In this document: positions 9,212-18,440 of the stretch, one piece after another
Layout of the letters: every line of letters starts with the position of its first letter
Position numbering within the stretch: the first letter of the stretch is position 1
Assembly: GCA_937900045.1 (NCBI GenBank)
Contig: CALCEB010000025.1
Location: forward strand, 23,586 to 87,585
Length of the DNA: 64,000 nt
From: an uncultured Acidobacteriota bacterium
GTDB lineage: Bacteria > Acidobacteriota > Terriglobia > UBA7540
Reading direction: 5' to 3'
Made by a program: the position numbers and the translations under genes
Notes under the pieces: model-generated
What the model saw: the letters and a program-made list of their open reading frames with translations, nothing else
Told to the model about the DNA's origin: nothing
Database searches by the model: none

Positions 9212-9311
9212 TTCGAACCTCTATTGGTTCGATGAATTCATGACTTCCCCGGTTCCATTTCATTTCAGAGTCACGGCTTGTCAAGCCGGCTGGATTACCC
9301 TGCGCCCCGCA

Positions 9312-10016
9312 TCAGGCTTTGACTTCCACGCCTTCGTCTTGCGGCAAAAGTTGGCCCTTCTCGAGATGACGGGTCACCGTGGCATGGCGCGCGGCGTTTG
9401 GATCGTGGGTGACCATGATGATGGTCTTGTGAAAGTCGCGGTTCAAGCGGCTCAGAATATCCAGAACTTCCCCGGCGGATCGCGCGTCAAGATCGCCCGT
9501 CGGCTCATCCGCCATAATCAGCGTGGGGTCGGTCACAATGGCGCGGGCGATAGCCACGCGCTGCTCCTGGCCGCCTGAAAGCTGGCGGGGATAATGTTGA
9601 ATCCGGTCTTTCAGGCCCACCAGCTCCAGCGCGCTCACCACGTGCTTGCGGCGCTCCGAGGCGGAAAGTTTTGTGAGCAACAAGGGAAGCTCAACGTTTT
9701 CAAAAGCAGTAAGCACGGGAATCAGGTTGAACGTCTGAAAGACAAAACCCACGTGGGAGTTGCGCCAAGCTGCAAGACGGTCTTCACTGACACGTCCAAC
9801 ATCCTCACCCAACACTCGAAGCTCGCCCGCCGTGGGACGGTCAATTCCGGCGATGATGTGCAACAGCGTGCTCTTGCCGGAGCCGGACGGGCCCATCAGG
9901 CAGAGGAATTCACCCTCATCAACTTGCAGATTGACATTCTCAAGCGCGGACACCGCGAACGAATCCCGCTGGAAAATCTTGGCGAGGCCTTTGATCTCAA
10001 CCACGGGTTTGCCCAT
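9312..10016 (-). CDS. MacB/LolD-type ABC transporter ATPase
   Basis: The 234-residue nucleotide-binding subunit has Walker [11 protein letters not shown]-loop FQTFNLIP, signature [14 protein letters not shown], Walker [13 protein letters not shown] and the H-loop VTHD. The spacing and the [13 protein letters not shown] stretch are typical of the MacB/LolD class that drives mechanotransmission rather than classical import. AGGAGG precedes the ATG. It is the last gene of a (-) cassette after two FtsX-type permeases and an HlyD-type adaptor, so it probably powers export of a lipoprotein, peptide, siderophore or drug. The substrate cannot be read from sequence. Confidence 0.93.
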   Translation of the reverse strand: MGKPVVEIKGLAKIFQRDSFAVSALENVNLQVDEGEFLCLMGPSGSGKSTLLHIIAGIDRPTAGELRVLGEDVGRVSEDRLAAWRNSHVGFVFQTFNLIPVLTAFENVELPLLLTKLSASERRKHVVSALELVGLKDRIQHYPRQLSGGQEQRVAIARAIVTDPTLIMADEPTGDLDARSAGEVLDILSRLNRDFHKTIIMVTHDPNAARHATVTRHLEKGQLLPQDEGVEVKA

Positions 10017-10128
10017 CTTCTTGCATCCTCCTCATTTGCAGATCCACCTCGCCAGAAGCCGATGGCGCTCATCGCCAAAATCCGGCGAGCAAATCCTCGT
10101 TCTTTCACCGCGAAGCCGGTTGAAACTC

Positions 10129-11499
10129 TCAAGCTCCCGAATTCACTTTCACCCGTTCTCCTGAACTCAAACCTTCCAGGCTTGAGACCACCACACTGTC
10201 ATTGGGGCCAAGCCCATCCAACACCTCAACCCGGTCTCCCAAATCGCGGCCGGTTTGGATGGCATGAAGCTGCACGTGATTGCCGTCCAACAAAAACACC
10301 GCCGGTTTCCCTTGACTCTGGGTGAGAGCGTTTTTAGGAATCGTCAATGTCTCCGAAGCGGACTGCTTTCCCGTCGCCGGCGCCAGGAAAGAAACGTGGG
10401 CATTCATCTCCGGGCGCAAGTAAGAATCGGGATGAAGAATCTGAACTTTCACTTGGACCGTTGCCTTCTGGCGATCCGCCTCCGGAGCCACCTCCACCAA
10501 ATCGCCCTGATAAACCCGGTCGGGATAAGCGTCCGAAGTTACATTGCATTTCTGGTGCGGGCGAAGTTTAGGAAAGTCGTTTTCGTTGATGTCGAGTTCC
10601 ACCTGCAGATCGTTCAAATTGGCGAGAGTCACCACTGAGGTCTTTACGCCGCCGGTTCCGCCGAAGTTCATGTTGCTGACCAGTTCGCCCTTTTCCACGT
10701 TGCGCTCAAGGACCGTGCCGTCAATCGGCGACCGGATCAGGGTCGCATCAAGCTGGGTTTGAGAGTAATCGAGCGCCGCCTGGTTTTGTTCCACCTGCGC
10801 CCGGGCGTAATTGATGTCCTCAATGCGGTTGCCAATCTTGGCGAGTTGGTAAGTCTGCTGGGCGTTATCCAATTTGGCTTTGGAGACTTTATATTGATCC
10901 TCGGCCGTATCGAGTTGCTGGCGGGAATCGATCTTCTGCTCATAGAGCTGCTGAGCGCGCTTCAGATTCAAGTCGTCATTCTGAAAATCTGCCTTAGCCT
11001 GATCCACGTTAGCCAAGGCGGCCTGAATTTCCTGTGGGCGGGAGCCCGCCTCGAGCTTTTTCAGGTTCGCCTGCGCCGCCGCCAGGTTCGCTCTCGCCTG
11101 CTCGACCTGAGCTTTAAAGTCGTCATCATCGAGCCGCACCAGCACTTCACCTTGCTTAACCTTGTCTCCCTTCTCGACTCCAATCCAAGCCACTTTGCCG
11201 ACAATTTTCGAACTGACGTCGATGGTGTGATGCGCGACAATATAGCCGCCTGCGGTCAGGACCACTGCTCCCTGCTGAGGCCCGCCGGTGACGGCGACCC
11301 GCTGTACCTGGACCACCGGAACATTGGCAAAAGTTCGGAACGCCACCCAGCCGCCCACCAGAATCACCGCAGCGGCAGCCGCCACCGCCAACAGGATTAT
11401 CCGGGAGCCACCGGTCTTTCCTTCGCCAAATTGCCCCTTTCGTGAAGGGTCGATTTGCAAGACGCTCAGGTCTTTTCCAATAGGGTCCATAGATGGCAT
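10129..11499 (-). CDS. Periplasmic adaptor (HlyD/MacA family)
   Basis: The 456-residue membrane-fusion protein has an N-terminal anchor (IILLAVAAAAAVILVGGWVA), a lipoyl half-motif (VSSKIVGKVAWIGVEKGDKV), a long coiled-coil hairpin (~110-250, with repeated QARANLAAAQAN and LDNAQQTYQ), the second lipoyl half and beta-barrel domains. It bridges an inner-membrane ABC or RND pump to an outer-membrane channel. I prefer ATG 11499 (AGCAGG upstream) over an in-frame TTG at 11529. It lies between the permease and ATPase genes of the same (-) cassette. No TolC-type gene is in the window. Confidence 0.9.
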   Translation of the reverse strand: MPSMDPIGKDLSVLQIDPSRKGQFGEGKTGGSRIILLAVAAAAAVILVGGWVAFRTFANVPVVQVQRVAVTGGPQQGAVVLTAGGYIVAHHTIDVSSKIVGKVAWIGVEKGDKVKQGEVLVRLDDDDFKAQVEQARANLAAAQANLKKLEAGSRPQEIQAALANVDQAKADFQNDDLNLKRAQQLYEQKIDSRQQLDTAEDQYKVSKAKLDNAQQTYQLAKIGNRIEDINYARAQVEQNQAALDYSQTQLDATLIRSPIDGTVLERNVEKGELVSNMNFGGTGGVKTSVVTLANLNDLQVELDINENDFPKLRPHQKCNVTSDAYPDRVYQGDLVEVAPEADRQKATVQVKVQILHPDSYLRPEMNAHVSFLAPATGKQSASETLTIPKNALTQSQGKPAVFLLDGNHVQLHAIQTGRDLGDRVEVLDGLGPNDSVVVSSLEGLSSGERVKVNSGA

Positions 11500-11612
11500 G
11501 GTCTGCCTGCTTTCTGAATGACGAATCAATGGTCCGCCTTTCTAAAAGTCCTGAGCCGTGCGGCCCGTTTCGGTCTACCCTGTTCTGCTCCTCGACGGGC
11601 CGTTAGGAGAGT

Positions 11613-12776
11613 CTAACTGGATCGCAACGCGATCACGATACTTTCGTGAGAAGCTCTCCACGCCGGAAAGAATCCACCTAGAAATCCGATGGCCGCCGCA
11701 AAGATGATTCCCCGGACCATGAGCATGGGACTCACCTGAAACTGGAAGGCCAACTCGCTGAAGGTCGTAAAGTTGGTTGTGCCCGTGGTGATGCCATTCA
11801 CCGGAAACGCCACCAGGCATCCGATGATTCCGCCCAGGACGGCAATAAAGATTGATTCCAAAACAAAGGAAGCCAGCACGCTGTTCCGAGAATATCCGAG
11901 GGCGCGGAGAGTTCCAATCTCGCGCGTGCGCCGCGCCACCGCCGCATACATCGTATTCATAGCAGCGAATGCCGCGCCCACCGCCATCAAGATGGCAATA
12001 AAGATGCCGAAGGCCTTGATCGGGGTGGCCGAGCTCGTTTGATTCTCGTAGTACTTCTTCTCGGTCTCGGGCTTCAGATGCAGGCGGCGGTCGTTCGCCA
12101 CCTCGTCTGCAATTTGGGCGACGGCAGCCTTGTTCTTGGCGCGCACCACCACGTCCGAATACACCTGCCGGTCAAAGTCGCTGGCCAGATCGTTCACATC
12201 GCTCCAAATTTCCGAATCGTAGGCCGAATTGCCCGCCGTAAAGACCCCAACCACCGTCCAGTAACCCTTTGCAAATTTTAACTTGTCACCCAGGCCGCAG
12301 TCCTTGAAGCGATGTGAAATCCGGCGGCTCACAATGACTTCGCGCAAGCCCGGCCGGAACATTCGGCCCTCAATCAGCTTAAATTGCGGCCGCAGCGACG
12401 GCCCCTCCGGACCTAGCCCGCGGATCGTTACATTCGCTCCCGTGTTATCGGTGCGGCGTTTCATGTTGATCAGGATAATCACTTCGGGAGATACCCAGGG
12501 ATTGCCCTGCGGGTCTTTGGCAATGCCCCCCAGATACTTGATCACCCGGTAGGAGTCATGGTCCACAATGCTGACGCCTTCCGAGTTTGCCCCCTCTCTC
12601 ATAATCAGAATATTCAAAGGATTTCCGGTCGAGGTCAGTGAAGTTTCCAGCCCTTGGGCCAGCGCCATCAAAACCAGGAACACCGCCACCGTCAGCGTAA
12701 TGCTCAGCGCCGTAGTGAGGGTGGTGGTCCGCCGCACGATGAGATTGCGCAAGTTGTATTTGAGCGGTATCGCCAT
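11613..12776 (-). CDS. MacB/FtsX-type ABC permease (first of pair in cassette A)
   Basis: The 387-residue permease has an N-terminal transmembrane helix after MAIPLKYNLRNLIVRRTTT, a large periplasmic MacB-type core domain (~60-260) and three C-terminal helices with the FtsX signature AVARRTREIGTLRALGYSR. A GTG at 12782 overlaps the upstream permease stop (GTGA) and could also start it; I use the ATG six bases downstream, where homologues usually begin. The pair with the next gene suggests a heterodimeric permease, unlike the homodimer of classical MacB, where permease and ATPase are fused. Confidence 0.9.
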   Translation of the reverse strand: MAIPLKYNLRNLIVRRTTTLTTALSITLTVAVFLVLMALAQGLETSLTSTGNPLNILIMREGANSEGVSIVDHDSYRVIKYLGGIAKDPQGNPWVSPEVIILINMKRRTDNTGANVTIRGLGPEGPSLRPQFKLIEGRMFRPGLREVIVSRRISHRFKDCGLGDKLKFAKGYWTVVGVFTAGNSAYDSEIWSDVNDLASDFDRQVYSDVVVRAKNKAAVAQIADEVANDRRLHLKPETEKKYYENQTSSATPIKAFGIFIAILMAVGAAFAAMNTMYAAVARRTREIGTLRALGYSRNSVLASFVLESIFIAVLGGIIGCLVAFPVNGITTGTTNFTTFSELAFQFQVSPMLMVRGIIFAAAIGFLGGFFPAWRASHESIVIALRSS

Positions 12777-12778
12777 GT

Positions 12779-14131
12779 TCACCCCACAAACCGTAGCGCC
12801 TCGGCAATGCTAACCCGTGAAGCTCTCAGTGCAGGCAGAACCGAGCTGACCAGTCCCACACCACCTGCAATTAACATGCACAACCCCAACGTGGCCCAAT
12901 TCACACCGAAATCCGAAAAGAAGCCGCCGATGTTGATCACAAAGCCAGCGGCAATATAGAAGCCGTATCCCACCGCCAGCCCCACAATTGACGCGATCAC
13001 CGTCGCGGCGTAACGCACGCCTTTAAGCCAGCCAGAGGCTGCGCTCGGGCCCCCGAACAGCGCCCAGGCGCCGTAGCCGGACAGAACGCTCGCAATCACG
13101 CCAAGCACCAAGCCAAAGGCGCGGGAGATATTGATGGTCATCCGCACAAAGGAATAGGTCAACATCGCTCCAAGGCCGCCCGCTAAGCCTCCCAGCACCG
13201 CAATCACGATGGCCTCTCCTACCAGCAGGAACAAGATTGTCTGGCGAGCGAAGCCGAGCGTCTTCAGCACCGCAACTTCGTTGGTGCGCTCACGAATAGA
13301 CATGGCCATGGTGTTCCCCACCACCAGCAGAATGGTAAAGATCACCGCGGCGGAGATGGCCGTCAGCAGCAATTTCACGTTTCCCAGCATCTGAGTGAAG
13401 CTCAGAGCGAAAGCCTGCTCCGTCTCCGTTTTGGTCTCGGCATCGGTGTTGTGAAAAACGGCGTCAATGGCAGCCATGACTTTTGGAACGTCTTGGGCGG
13501 AATCCACCTTGACCGTGAAAGTGCCGACTTGTCCGGGCCGGCCCATTAGCTCGTCAAAGTATTTGTAATGAAAAAAGAGCGATTGGGCTTGGCTTGGATC
13601 CCCAGGGTCTGTGTAAACCGCCCGAATAATGAATTCCGGGCTGATGGGATAAATCGTGCTTTTCAACGTGATGCGATCGCCGATTTTCCAATGATACTTC
13701 TGCATCAGCGGCTGGCCCACCAGTGCCGCTGTGCGCTCCTTTTTCCAGGCGGCAAGCTCATCCGTCGGAATATCAAAGTCGTCGTAAACCTTCTCGAAAT
13801 TGTCCGTATCCGCCGCGAAGTTCGCGAAAAAGTTGCTCGGATCCTTGTACTGGCCGCCAAACCAGGTGATCCCAACCAGGTATTTCACGCCTGGAACTTC
13901 CGCAATCCGCCCGCGGTCCGCTTCCGGAAGGGATTGGGTGATGGATGTGGCGCGATGCACCACCACTCGCAAGTGAGGGTTACTGGAACTGTGCCCGGCC
14001 CGATATAGGCTGTTGAGCACGGCTTGCAGCGTGCTGACCAGGAACAATGACACCCCGATACTGAGAATGGTAAGCACCGTGCGCCGCGGGTTGCGGAGCG
14101 TATTCTTAAAAATCAGCCGGATGAACTCCAT
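12779..14131 (-). CDS. MacB/FtsX-type ABC permease (second of pair in cassette A)
   Basis: The 450-residue permease starts MEFIRLIFKNTLRNPRRTVLTILSIG, a transmembrane helix. It then has a ~230-residue periplasmic domain and a C-terminal FtsX block with SIRERTNEVAVLKTLGFAR. After that come more predicted helices than usual (two extra around residues 340-400, VLGVIASVLSGYGAWALF and AATVIASIVGLAVGY), so it is longer than its partner. It is the first gene of the (-) cassette and overlaps or abuts the next permease, suggesting coupled translation. The substrate is unknown. Confidence 0.9.
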   Translation of the reverse strand: MEFIRLIFKNTLRNPRRTVLTILSIGVSLFLVSTLQAVLNSLYRAGHSSSNPHLRVVVHRATSITQSLPEADRGRIAEVPGVKYLVGITWFGGQYKDPSNFFANFAADTDNFEKVYDDFDIPTDELAAWKKERTAALVGQPLMQKYHWKIGDRITLKSTIYPISPEFIIRAVYTDPGDPSQAQSLFFHYKYFDELMGRPGQVGTFTVKVDSAQDVPKVMAAIDAVFHNTDAETKTETEQAFALSFTQMLGNVKLLLTAISAAVIFTILLVVGNTMAMSIRERTNEVAVLKTLGFARQTILFLLVGEAIVIAVLGGLAGGLGAMLTYSFVRMTINISRAFGLVLGVIASVLSGYGAWALFGGPSAASGWLKGVRYAATVIASIVGLAVGYGFYIAAGFVINIGGFFSDFGVNWATLGLCMLIAGGVGLVSSVLPALRASRVSIAEALRFVG

Positions 14132-14223
14132 GGTTATCCTCTCATAGCTTTACGAATCACTTACAAAAAGATTGCAAGGATAACGCCAGGCAGGGAAACT
14201 CGCCGGAGCAAACTTGTCTAGCC

Positions 14224-14271
14224 GGTAGCGCCGACATCTTGCCGGCACGTGCCGCCGGGACGGCGGCGCTA
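14224..14271. repeat. GTAGCGCCG-type palindrome upstream of cassette A
   Basis: GGTAGCGCCG at one end and CGGCGGCGCTA at the other are complementary; the centre (GCCGGCACGTGCCGCC) is also self-complementary. It is the same family as 3815-3860. The surrounding 14132-14405 has a TTGACA at 14315 but no well-matched -10, and no gene. Confidence 0.65.
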
Positions 14272-14405
14272 TGCACCTGAAACTTGGGCGCTAAATTTTG
14301 TGTAACATTTTTTTTTGACAAGCTAAATAATATGTGATTAACTCTTCGGCGGAACTCTAGCTATCAAAAAAGGGCGACTCTCCATTTCACGCTGAACCAA
14401 GACAC

Positions 14406-14537
14406 TTGCCGGTTTTCTTCGCGTTGCCGAGCGAGTTTCTGACTGGCTTCGCCGCGGCTTCGGGTATCGCTCTCATCACTTCAGTCGCGAAACTCGGCGG
14501 GTTTACCGGGCCGTACACGGTGGGTTTCATTCGCTAG
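14406..14537 (+). pseudogene. C-terminal remnant of an MFS transporter
   Basis: A 43-codon frame ends in TAG at 14535-14537 and encodes LPVFFALPSEFLTG, then AAASGIALITSVAKLGGFTG and PYTVGFIR. This matches the conserved helix 10-11 segment of anion:cation symporter-type MFS permeases (compare IPSETLPKN...LINSVGNLGGF in the intact MFS gene at 17008-18294). No start codon, ribosome site or upstream domains remain, and the final helices are missing. It is a decayed gene fragment, not a copy of the nearby MFS gene, because the sequence differs clearly. Confidence 0.7.
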
Positions 14538-14652
14538 AGCGCTGGCAGCTTGTACACTGGCCTAGCTTGTGCAGGAATTTCCTTGCTCTTGTCAGGAACG
14601 CTGGCACTGATCCGGCACTCCCGGCGGGGACAGGATGAGCAGGAGGATCAGC

Positions 14653-15462
14653 ATGAGCACACATCCCCATACGAATCTTTTCGCGCAGGTCGACCGCACC
14701 AAGGATCCTGAGTTCTTCGTTCGGTTTATGGATGAGGTACAGAAGCTCCCAGCGATCCAGGCGAGCAGGCGGCTCATGCTGGAGCGGATCGCTCTGGCGC
14801 CGGGAGTTGCAGTCCTCGACGTTGGCTGCGGTCCCGGAATCGATCTGTTCGACATGGTGGACCTCGTCGGTCCGACTGGCCGTCTTGTTGGACTCGACGC
14901 GAGTGAAGTCATGATCGCTGAAGCCCGACGGCGCGCCCATGAACTCCGTGTCCCCATCACCTTTGAGGTCGGGGAGGTGCAGGCGCTTCCTTTCCCGGAC
15001 GGCACGTTCGACGCGTGCCGAGCCCAACGAGTGCTCATGCACTTACCCGATGCGGAGCGGGCGCTGACGGAGATGGTGCGGGTAACTCGCACAGGCGGGC
15101 GGATCCTCGTCTTCGATATCGACTGGGACACTCTGATCGTCGACCACCCAGGCAAGGAAACCACGCGAACGATAGTCCGGTCCTACTCCGACTCGATACG
15201 GAACGGGTGGATCGGTCGGCAGCTCCCGCGCCTCTTCAAGGAGCAGCACTTGAAGGTACTCTCCATCGATCCTGTGCAGGTCTTTGTCCACTACGCGTTG
15301 GCCGAGCTAGCCCTCGGCAGTCACCTCGCCCTACTCCAGGCAAACGGAACGCTCTCTGCCGGTAAGGCTCGGCAGTGGTGGGAGTACTTGCAACAGGCAG
15401 AGGAGCGCGGGACGCTGCTGATCAGTTTCACCGCCTTCATCGTCGTCGGAGCCAAGAGCTGA
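14653..15462 (+). CDS. Class I SAM-dependent methyltransferase
   Basis: The 269-residue protein has motif [12 protein letters not shown] (~residues 52-62), motif [15 protein letters not shown] and the [19 protein letters not shown] and [18 protein letters not shown] blocks, all typical of the Methyltransf_11/UbiE-like fold. I start at ATG 14653 because AGGAGG lies exactly 6 bases upstream; an ATG 18 bases earlier has no such site. The substrate is unknown; similar stand-alone enzymes act on small metabolites. It has no operon partner, and the MFS remnant upstream is unrelated. Confidence 0.85.
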   Translation: MSTHPHTNLFAQVDRTKDPEFFVRFMDEVQKLPAIQASRRLMLERIALAPGVAVLDVGCGPGIDLFDMVDLVGPTGRLVGLDASEVMIAEARRRAHELRVPITFEVGEVQALPFPDGTFDACRAQRVLMHLPDAERALTEMVRVTRTGGRILVFDIDWDTLIVDHPGKETTRTIVRSYSDSIRNGWIGRQLPRLFKEQHLKVLSIDPVQVFVHYALAELALGSHLALLQANGTLSAGKARQWWEYLQQAEERGTLLISFTAFIVVGAKS

Positions 15463-15814
15463 TCTTCGACGGCGACCGACACGGCCATTCAGGAACTAGA
15501 ATTGTGGTTATTTATCACCACTGGCTGGCTGGCGCAGAGCGTAGCTCTGCGAGCTGCGAGGCTGGGAGTAGCGATCAAACGAGCCGATCGCTACCCGCTC
15601 CAGGCCTTTATCCACGATCTCGCGTTTGGTTTTCAACCGGGTAATCTGTCGCGGGTGGCGCGTACATTTTCTCGTAGTATGCGCTTAGGGGATGGACAAC
15701 CGAACGCCCAGCCGGGCGGCGGCATGGCAAAACAATGTCACCGCCACCTGCGGAACTCATAATTCCAGTAAATACAGACGGCACCTCTGCACCGCAAGCC
15801 GTCCATTAGAGGTC
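15463..15814. other. hairpin-rich intergenic stretch
   Basis: An 86-codon frame at 15502-15762 gives no recognisable domain and lacks a ribosome site, so I do not call it. The sequence contains small perfect inverted repeats, for example GCAGAGC/GCTCTGC near 15534 and TAGCGATC/GATCGCTA near 15570. It may hold decayed DNA. Confidence 0.4.
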
Positions 15815-16417
15815 TCAAACTTCTACTAACTCTTCTGACTTGCGTTTCTCGGACTGGGCTTGCAGAGCCTGCGCCTCAAGGAGGTCGAGGTGCATCCTTC
15901 TCACCAGCATCTGCCTACGCACGTCATCAATCCTGTTCTTCGTGCCACCGTGTTTGCTCCGTCCATCCCGCAAATGCATTAGCTTGTAGAAAATCAGAAT
16001 GGGACGCACTAGGGCACCGAGAGTCTCAGTGAATATCACCAAGTTCATGCGATTATGAAACTCTCGCAACTTTGCCTGGACTCGTATCGATTCCAATTGG
16101 TTTACTGCGTTTTGCCATTGCTCGATTGTATTTGAAGTCCGGGAAGCTCCTCCGAGCAAGATGGCGACAGTGAGCCTTGTAAAGGTGAACACGTGAGCAA
16201 AGCGGATCGCACTGTTCATCGTCTTTCTGAGCATCCAATATGCCGGCTGATCAAAAGAAATATTCCCGGCTGAGGCATAGTCGAAGAGTTCATCCCTCAG
16301 AGCAAACAGTTTCTCCCTGAAGACATCCACTCGGTAACCGCGCCACGCCCAGAACACAAAAGCCCAAAGGAACAACAGCGCCAGGGCGCTTCGAATTGAT
16401 TCAATACTAGGAGCCAT
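15815..16417 (-). CDS. Unknown membrane protein, second gene of a pair
   Basis: The 200-residue protein is not recognised. It has an N-terminal hydrophobic segment (~residues 12-25, ALLFLWAFVFWAW), a second around 75-92 (HVFTFTRLTVAILLGG) and a weaker third near 128-148 (FTETLGALVRPILIFYKLM). A charged C-terminal helix (RRQMLVRRMHLDLLEAQALQ, then QSEKRKSEELVEV) is probably a cytoplasmic coiled coil. AAGGAG lies upstream of its ATG. It begins 3 bases after the stop of the 140-residue gene at 16421-16843, so the two are an operon and may form a complex. Confidence 0.7.
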   Translation of the reverse strand: MAPSIESIRSALALLFLWAFVFWAWRGYRVDVFREKLFALRDELFDYASAGNISFDQPAYWMLRKTMNSAIRFAHVFTFTRLTVAILLGGASRTSNTIEQWQNAVNQLESIRVQAKLREFHNRMNLVIFTETLGALVRPILIFYKLMHLRDGRSKHGGTKNRIDDVRRQMLVRRMHLDLLEAQALQAQSEKRKSEELVEV

Positions 16418-16420
16418 AAG

Positions 16421-16843
16421 TCACCCTAACTCCTTATCGCCAGGTCTTGTCGTACCCTTGAGGGTCAAGCCGCTTGAACTTCGCTTCGGATCAAGCTGTT
16501 GCTCAAGCTCCTGATTGCGCCTCGAAAGACGCTCTATGTTTTTTCGACGGAGATTGCGCTGTCCCACTCCGTAGGACAAGCTGCCCGCCGCAACAACTGA
16601 CAAAATCCCGTCGCTAATCCTCAAACTTCCGAGTACTTTGATCCCTATCTCGGCGAATGTATGCTTCCCAGCCAAAGCTAAAACGGACAAATAAAAGAGG
16701 TAGAAACAAAAGGCCAAGAACCCATATTTTATGAACTGCTGGATGGAGGAACCAATAATGTCAAGCCTTTTAAACCTGATCGCATATTCACGATCCCCGT
16801 CCTTCGATGGTTGCGCTGGACTCACACTGCAATCACATACCAT
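16421..16843 (-). CDS. Unknown small membrane protein with coiled-coil tail, first gene of a pair
   Basis: The 140-residue protein has two predicted membrane helices (~38-59 YGFLAFCFYLFYLSVLALAG and ~79-95) followed by a basic coiled coil (RNLRRKNIERLSRRNQELEQ) and a tail DPKRSSSGLTLKGTTRPGD. Similar tails occur in uncharacterised two-helix proteins of scattered Proteobacteria (from memory, not checked). The start is uncertain: a TTGTCC-N16-TATTAT promoter-like pair at 16846-16873 would put transcription start inside the first codons, making GTG 16825 an alternative. The function is unknown. Confidence 0.65.
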   Translation of the reverse strand: MVCDCSVSPAQPSKDGDREYAIRFKRLDIIGSSIQQFIKYGFLAFCFYLFYLSVLALAGKHTFAEIGIKVLGSLRISDGILSVVAAGSLSYGVGQRNLRRKNIERLSRRNQELEQQLDPKRSSSGLTLKGTTRPGDKELG

Positions 16844-17007
16844 TTATAATACCGCAAGTCAAGCTGAGGACAAAACCTGATAGGGAAGTCACCGCGGTGC
16901 CGGAATCAAAACGGACGCCCCACCGTCGGGCCGGTCAGTCGAAACATCGACAATTTATTTTTCATGTTACGGACTAAGAGCCTACGGCAAGAAAACGCAT
17001 GCCGCCG

Positions 17008-18294
17008 CTACCCGGCCGCACCCTTGTCCGCGTGCGGCGCGGGCTTGCGGACCGATATGAATGTCACGGCAAAAAAAGCATCGATCAGCCAGCCCGCTGC
17101 CAATAACCCGAACGCCAGCTTGAAGCTTCCCGTCCGCTGGTTGAGGTAACCCACTAGCAAGGGACCGAAGAATCCTCCGAGGTTGCCCACCGAGTTGATC
17201 AACCCCATGGCGGCGCCTGCCACATTTTTGGGAAGGGTTTCAGAAGGGATCGTCCAGAACGGTCCGAGGAAACTGTAAGAACCGGCGCCCACCAGCGCCA
17301 CCAGACAATAAGAGAGGATGCCGGGTTTGGCGCTTGCCAAAACACCCGCCATCATAAAAATCCCAGCCCAGGCCAGCGCCACCGCCACGTGGCCGCGACG
17401 TTCCAGGCGGGCATCCGAATGGTTCGACAGCAACACCATGCCCACAATGGCAATAAGGTAAGGTATGGCAAATAACAATCCGGTATGAAAGCTGGTGACG
17501 TGCCCCGCTTTTTCAATGACGGTGGGCAACCAAAAGAGGAGACCGTAATTTCCCGTGGTATCCAGAAAGTAGACCAGGACCAGGATCAGCACCTGGGGAT
17601 GGACCAGAGCTCGAAGGATACCGCTCCCGGCCCGTTGGATGTCAGGCTCCGAGGCTTTAAGGTGGGCGGCTTCAGCATTCAGGGTGGTTTCAAGGTAGCC
17701 GCGCTCTTCGCTGGAGATCCAAGGCGCTTGGTGCGGGTAATCGCTAACTTGCCACAACCAAATGGCCAGCCAAAGGATGGGGAACAGTCCTTCGCTCACC
17801 AGGAGCACGCGCCAATTCCAGCGCGCCAGAATCCAGCCCGAAAGCGGGGAGGAAGCCACTACGGCCACGGGCAGGCAGAGCATCCAATAGGCATTAGCGC
17901 GGGCGCGTTCGCCACGGGGAAACCAGTTGGCGAGCAGCACCAGGGTGGCCGGCCAGACCCCGCCTTCCGCTACGCCCAGCAACAATCGCATGGCCAAAAA
18001 CTCGTTCCCCGAATGGACAAACCCGGTGGCGGCAGAACAGAGTCCCCAAACCACCAGCAAAATGCTGATGAATTTCTTGGCGCTCCATCGGTGCGCCAGA
18101 TATCCACCCGGCACCTGCAGCACCAAATAACCCCAGAAGAAGATGCCGGCCGCCAGCCCCCCCTGGGTGGGACTCAGATTCAAATCACGGGTCATGGAGG
18201 GGAGCGCCAGGGAGACGTTGGTTCGATCAATGAAAGCGATGGTGTACATCAGGAAAGCGACCGGGATAATACGCAGCCATCTGCGATGGGTCAT
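17008..18294 (-). CDS. MFS transporter, anion:cation symporter type
   Basis: The 428-residue protein has about twelve hydrophobic segments and the N-terminal pattern AFIDRTNVSLALPSMTRDL, then LSPTQGGLAAGIFFWGY and PGGYLAHRWSAKKFI (motif A region). These features are typical of the ACS family, which moves sugar acids, phthalates and other organic anions with protons. The C-terminal IPSETLPKNVAGAAMGLINS and VGNLGGFFGPLLVGYLNQRT are also characteristic. The substrate cannot be set. The gene stands alone on the (-) strand. The 18295-18407 leader shows no obvious operator. Confidence 0.9.
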   Translation of the reverse strand: MTHRRWLRIIPVAFLMYTIAFIDRTNVSLALPSMTRDLNLSPTQGGLAAGIFFWGYLVLQVPGGYLAHRWSAKKFISILLVVWGLCSAATGFVHSGNEFLAMRLLLGVAEGGVWPATLVLLANWFPRGERARANAYWMLCLPVAVVASSPLSGWILARWNWRVLLVSEGLFPILWLAIWLWQVSDYPHQAPWISSEERGYLETTLNAEAAHLKASEPDIQRAGSGILRALVHPQVLILVLVYFLDTTGNYGLLFWLPTVIEKAGHVTSFHTGLLFAIPYLIAIVGMVLLSNHSDARLERRGHVAVALAWAGIFMMAGVLASAKPGILSYCLVALVGAGSYSFLGPFWTIPSETLPKNVAGAAMGLINSVGNLGGFFGPLLVGYLNQRTGSFKLAFGLLAAGWLIDAFFAVTFISVRKPAPHADKGAAG

Positions 18295-18407
18295 GATCAG
18301 ACACCCAGCGGGCGATCAGTGTTGCGGTACCCGTCGTGGAAACTCTTCCGGGTGGGCGCCCGCCGCGACGATCCCGTCCGTCATTCGAAAAGCTCATCCA
18401 AACTTCG

Positions 18408-18440
18408 GGTAGTGTCTCAGTTTCTTTGCTGTAGCGCCGC
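18408..18440 (+). repeat. solo left end of the 56531-56640 MITE family
   Basis: GGTAGTGTCTCAGTTTCTTT and the following GCTGTAGCGCCGC match the left terminus of the element at 56531 in 32 of 33 positions. The right end is not found nearby, so this is a truncated copy upstream of the MFS gene. Confidence 0.75.

Noticed and set aside
15502..15762. 86-codon + strand ORF
   Set aside because: No ribosome site, no recognisable domain, and it contains small hairpins; insufficient support.
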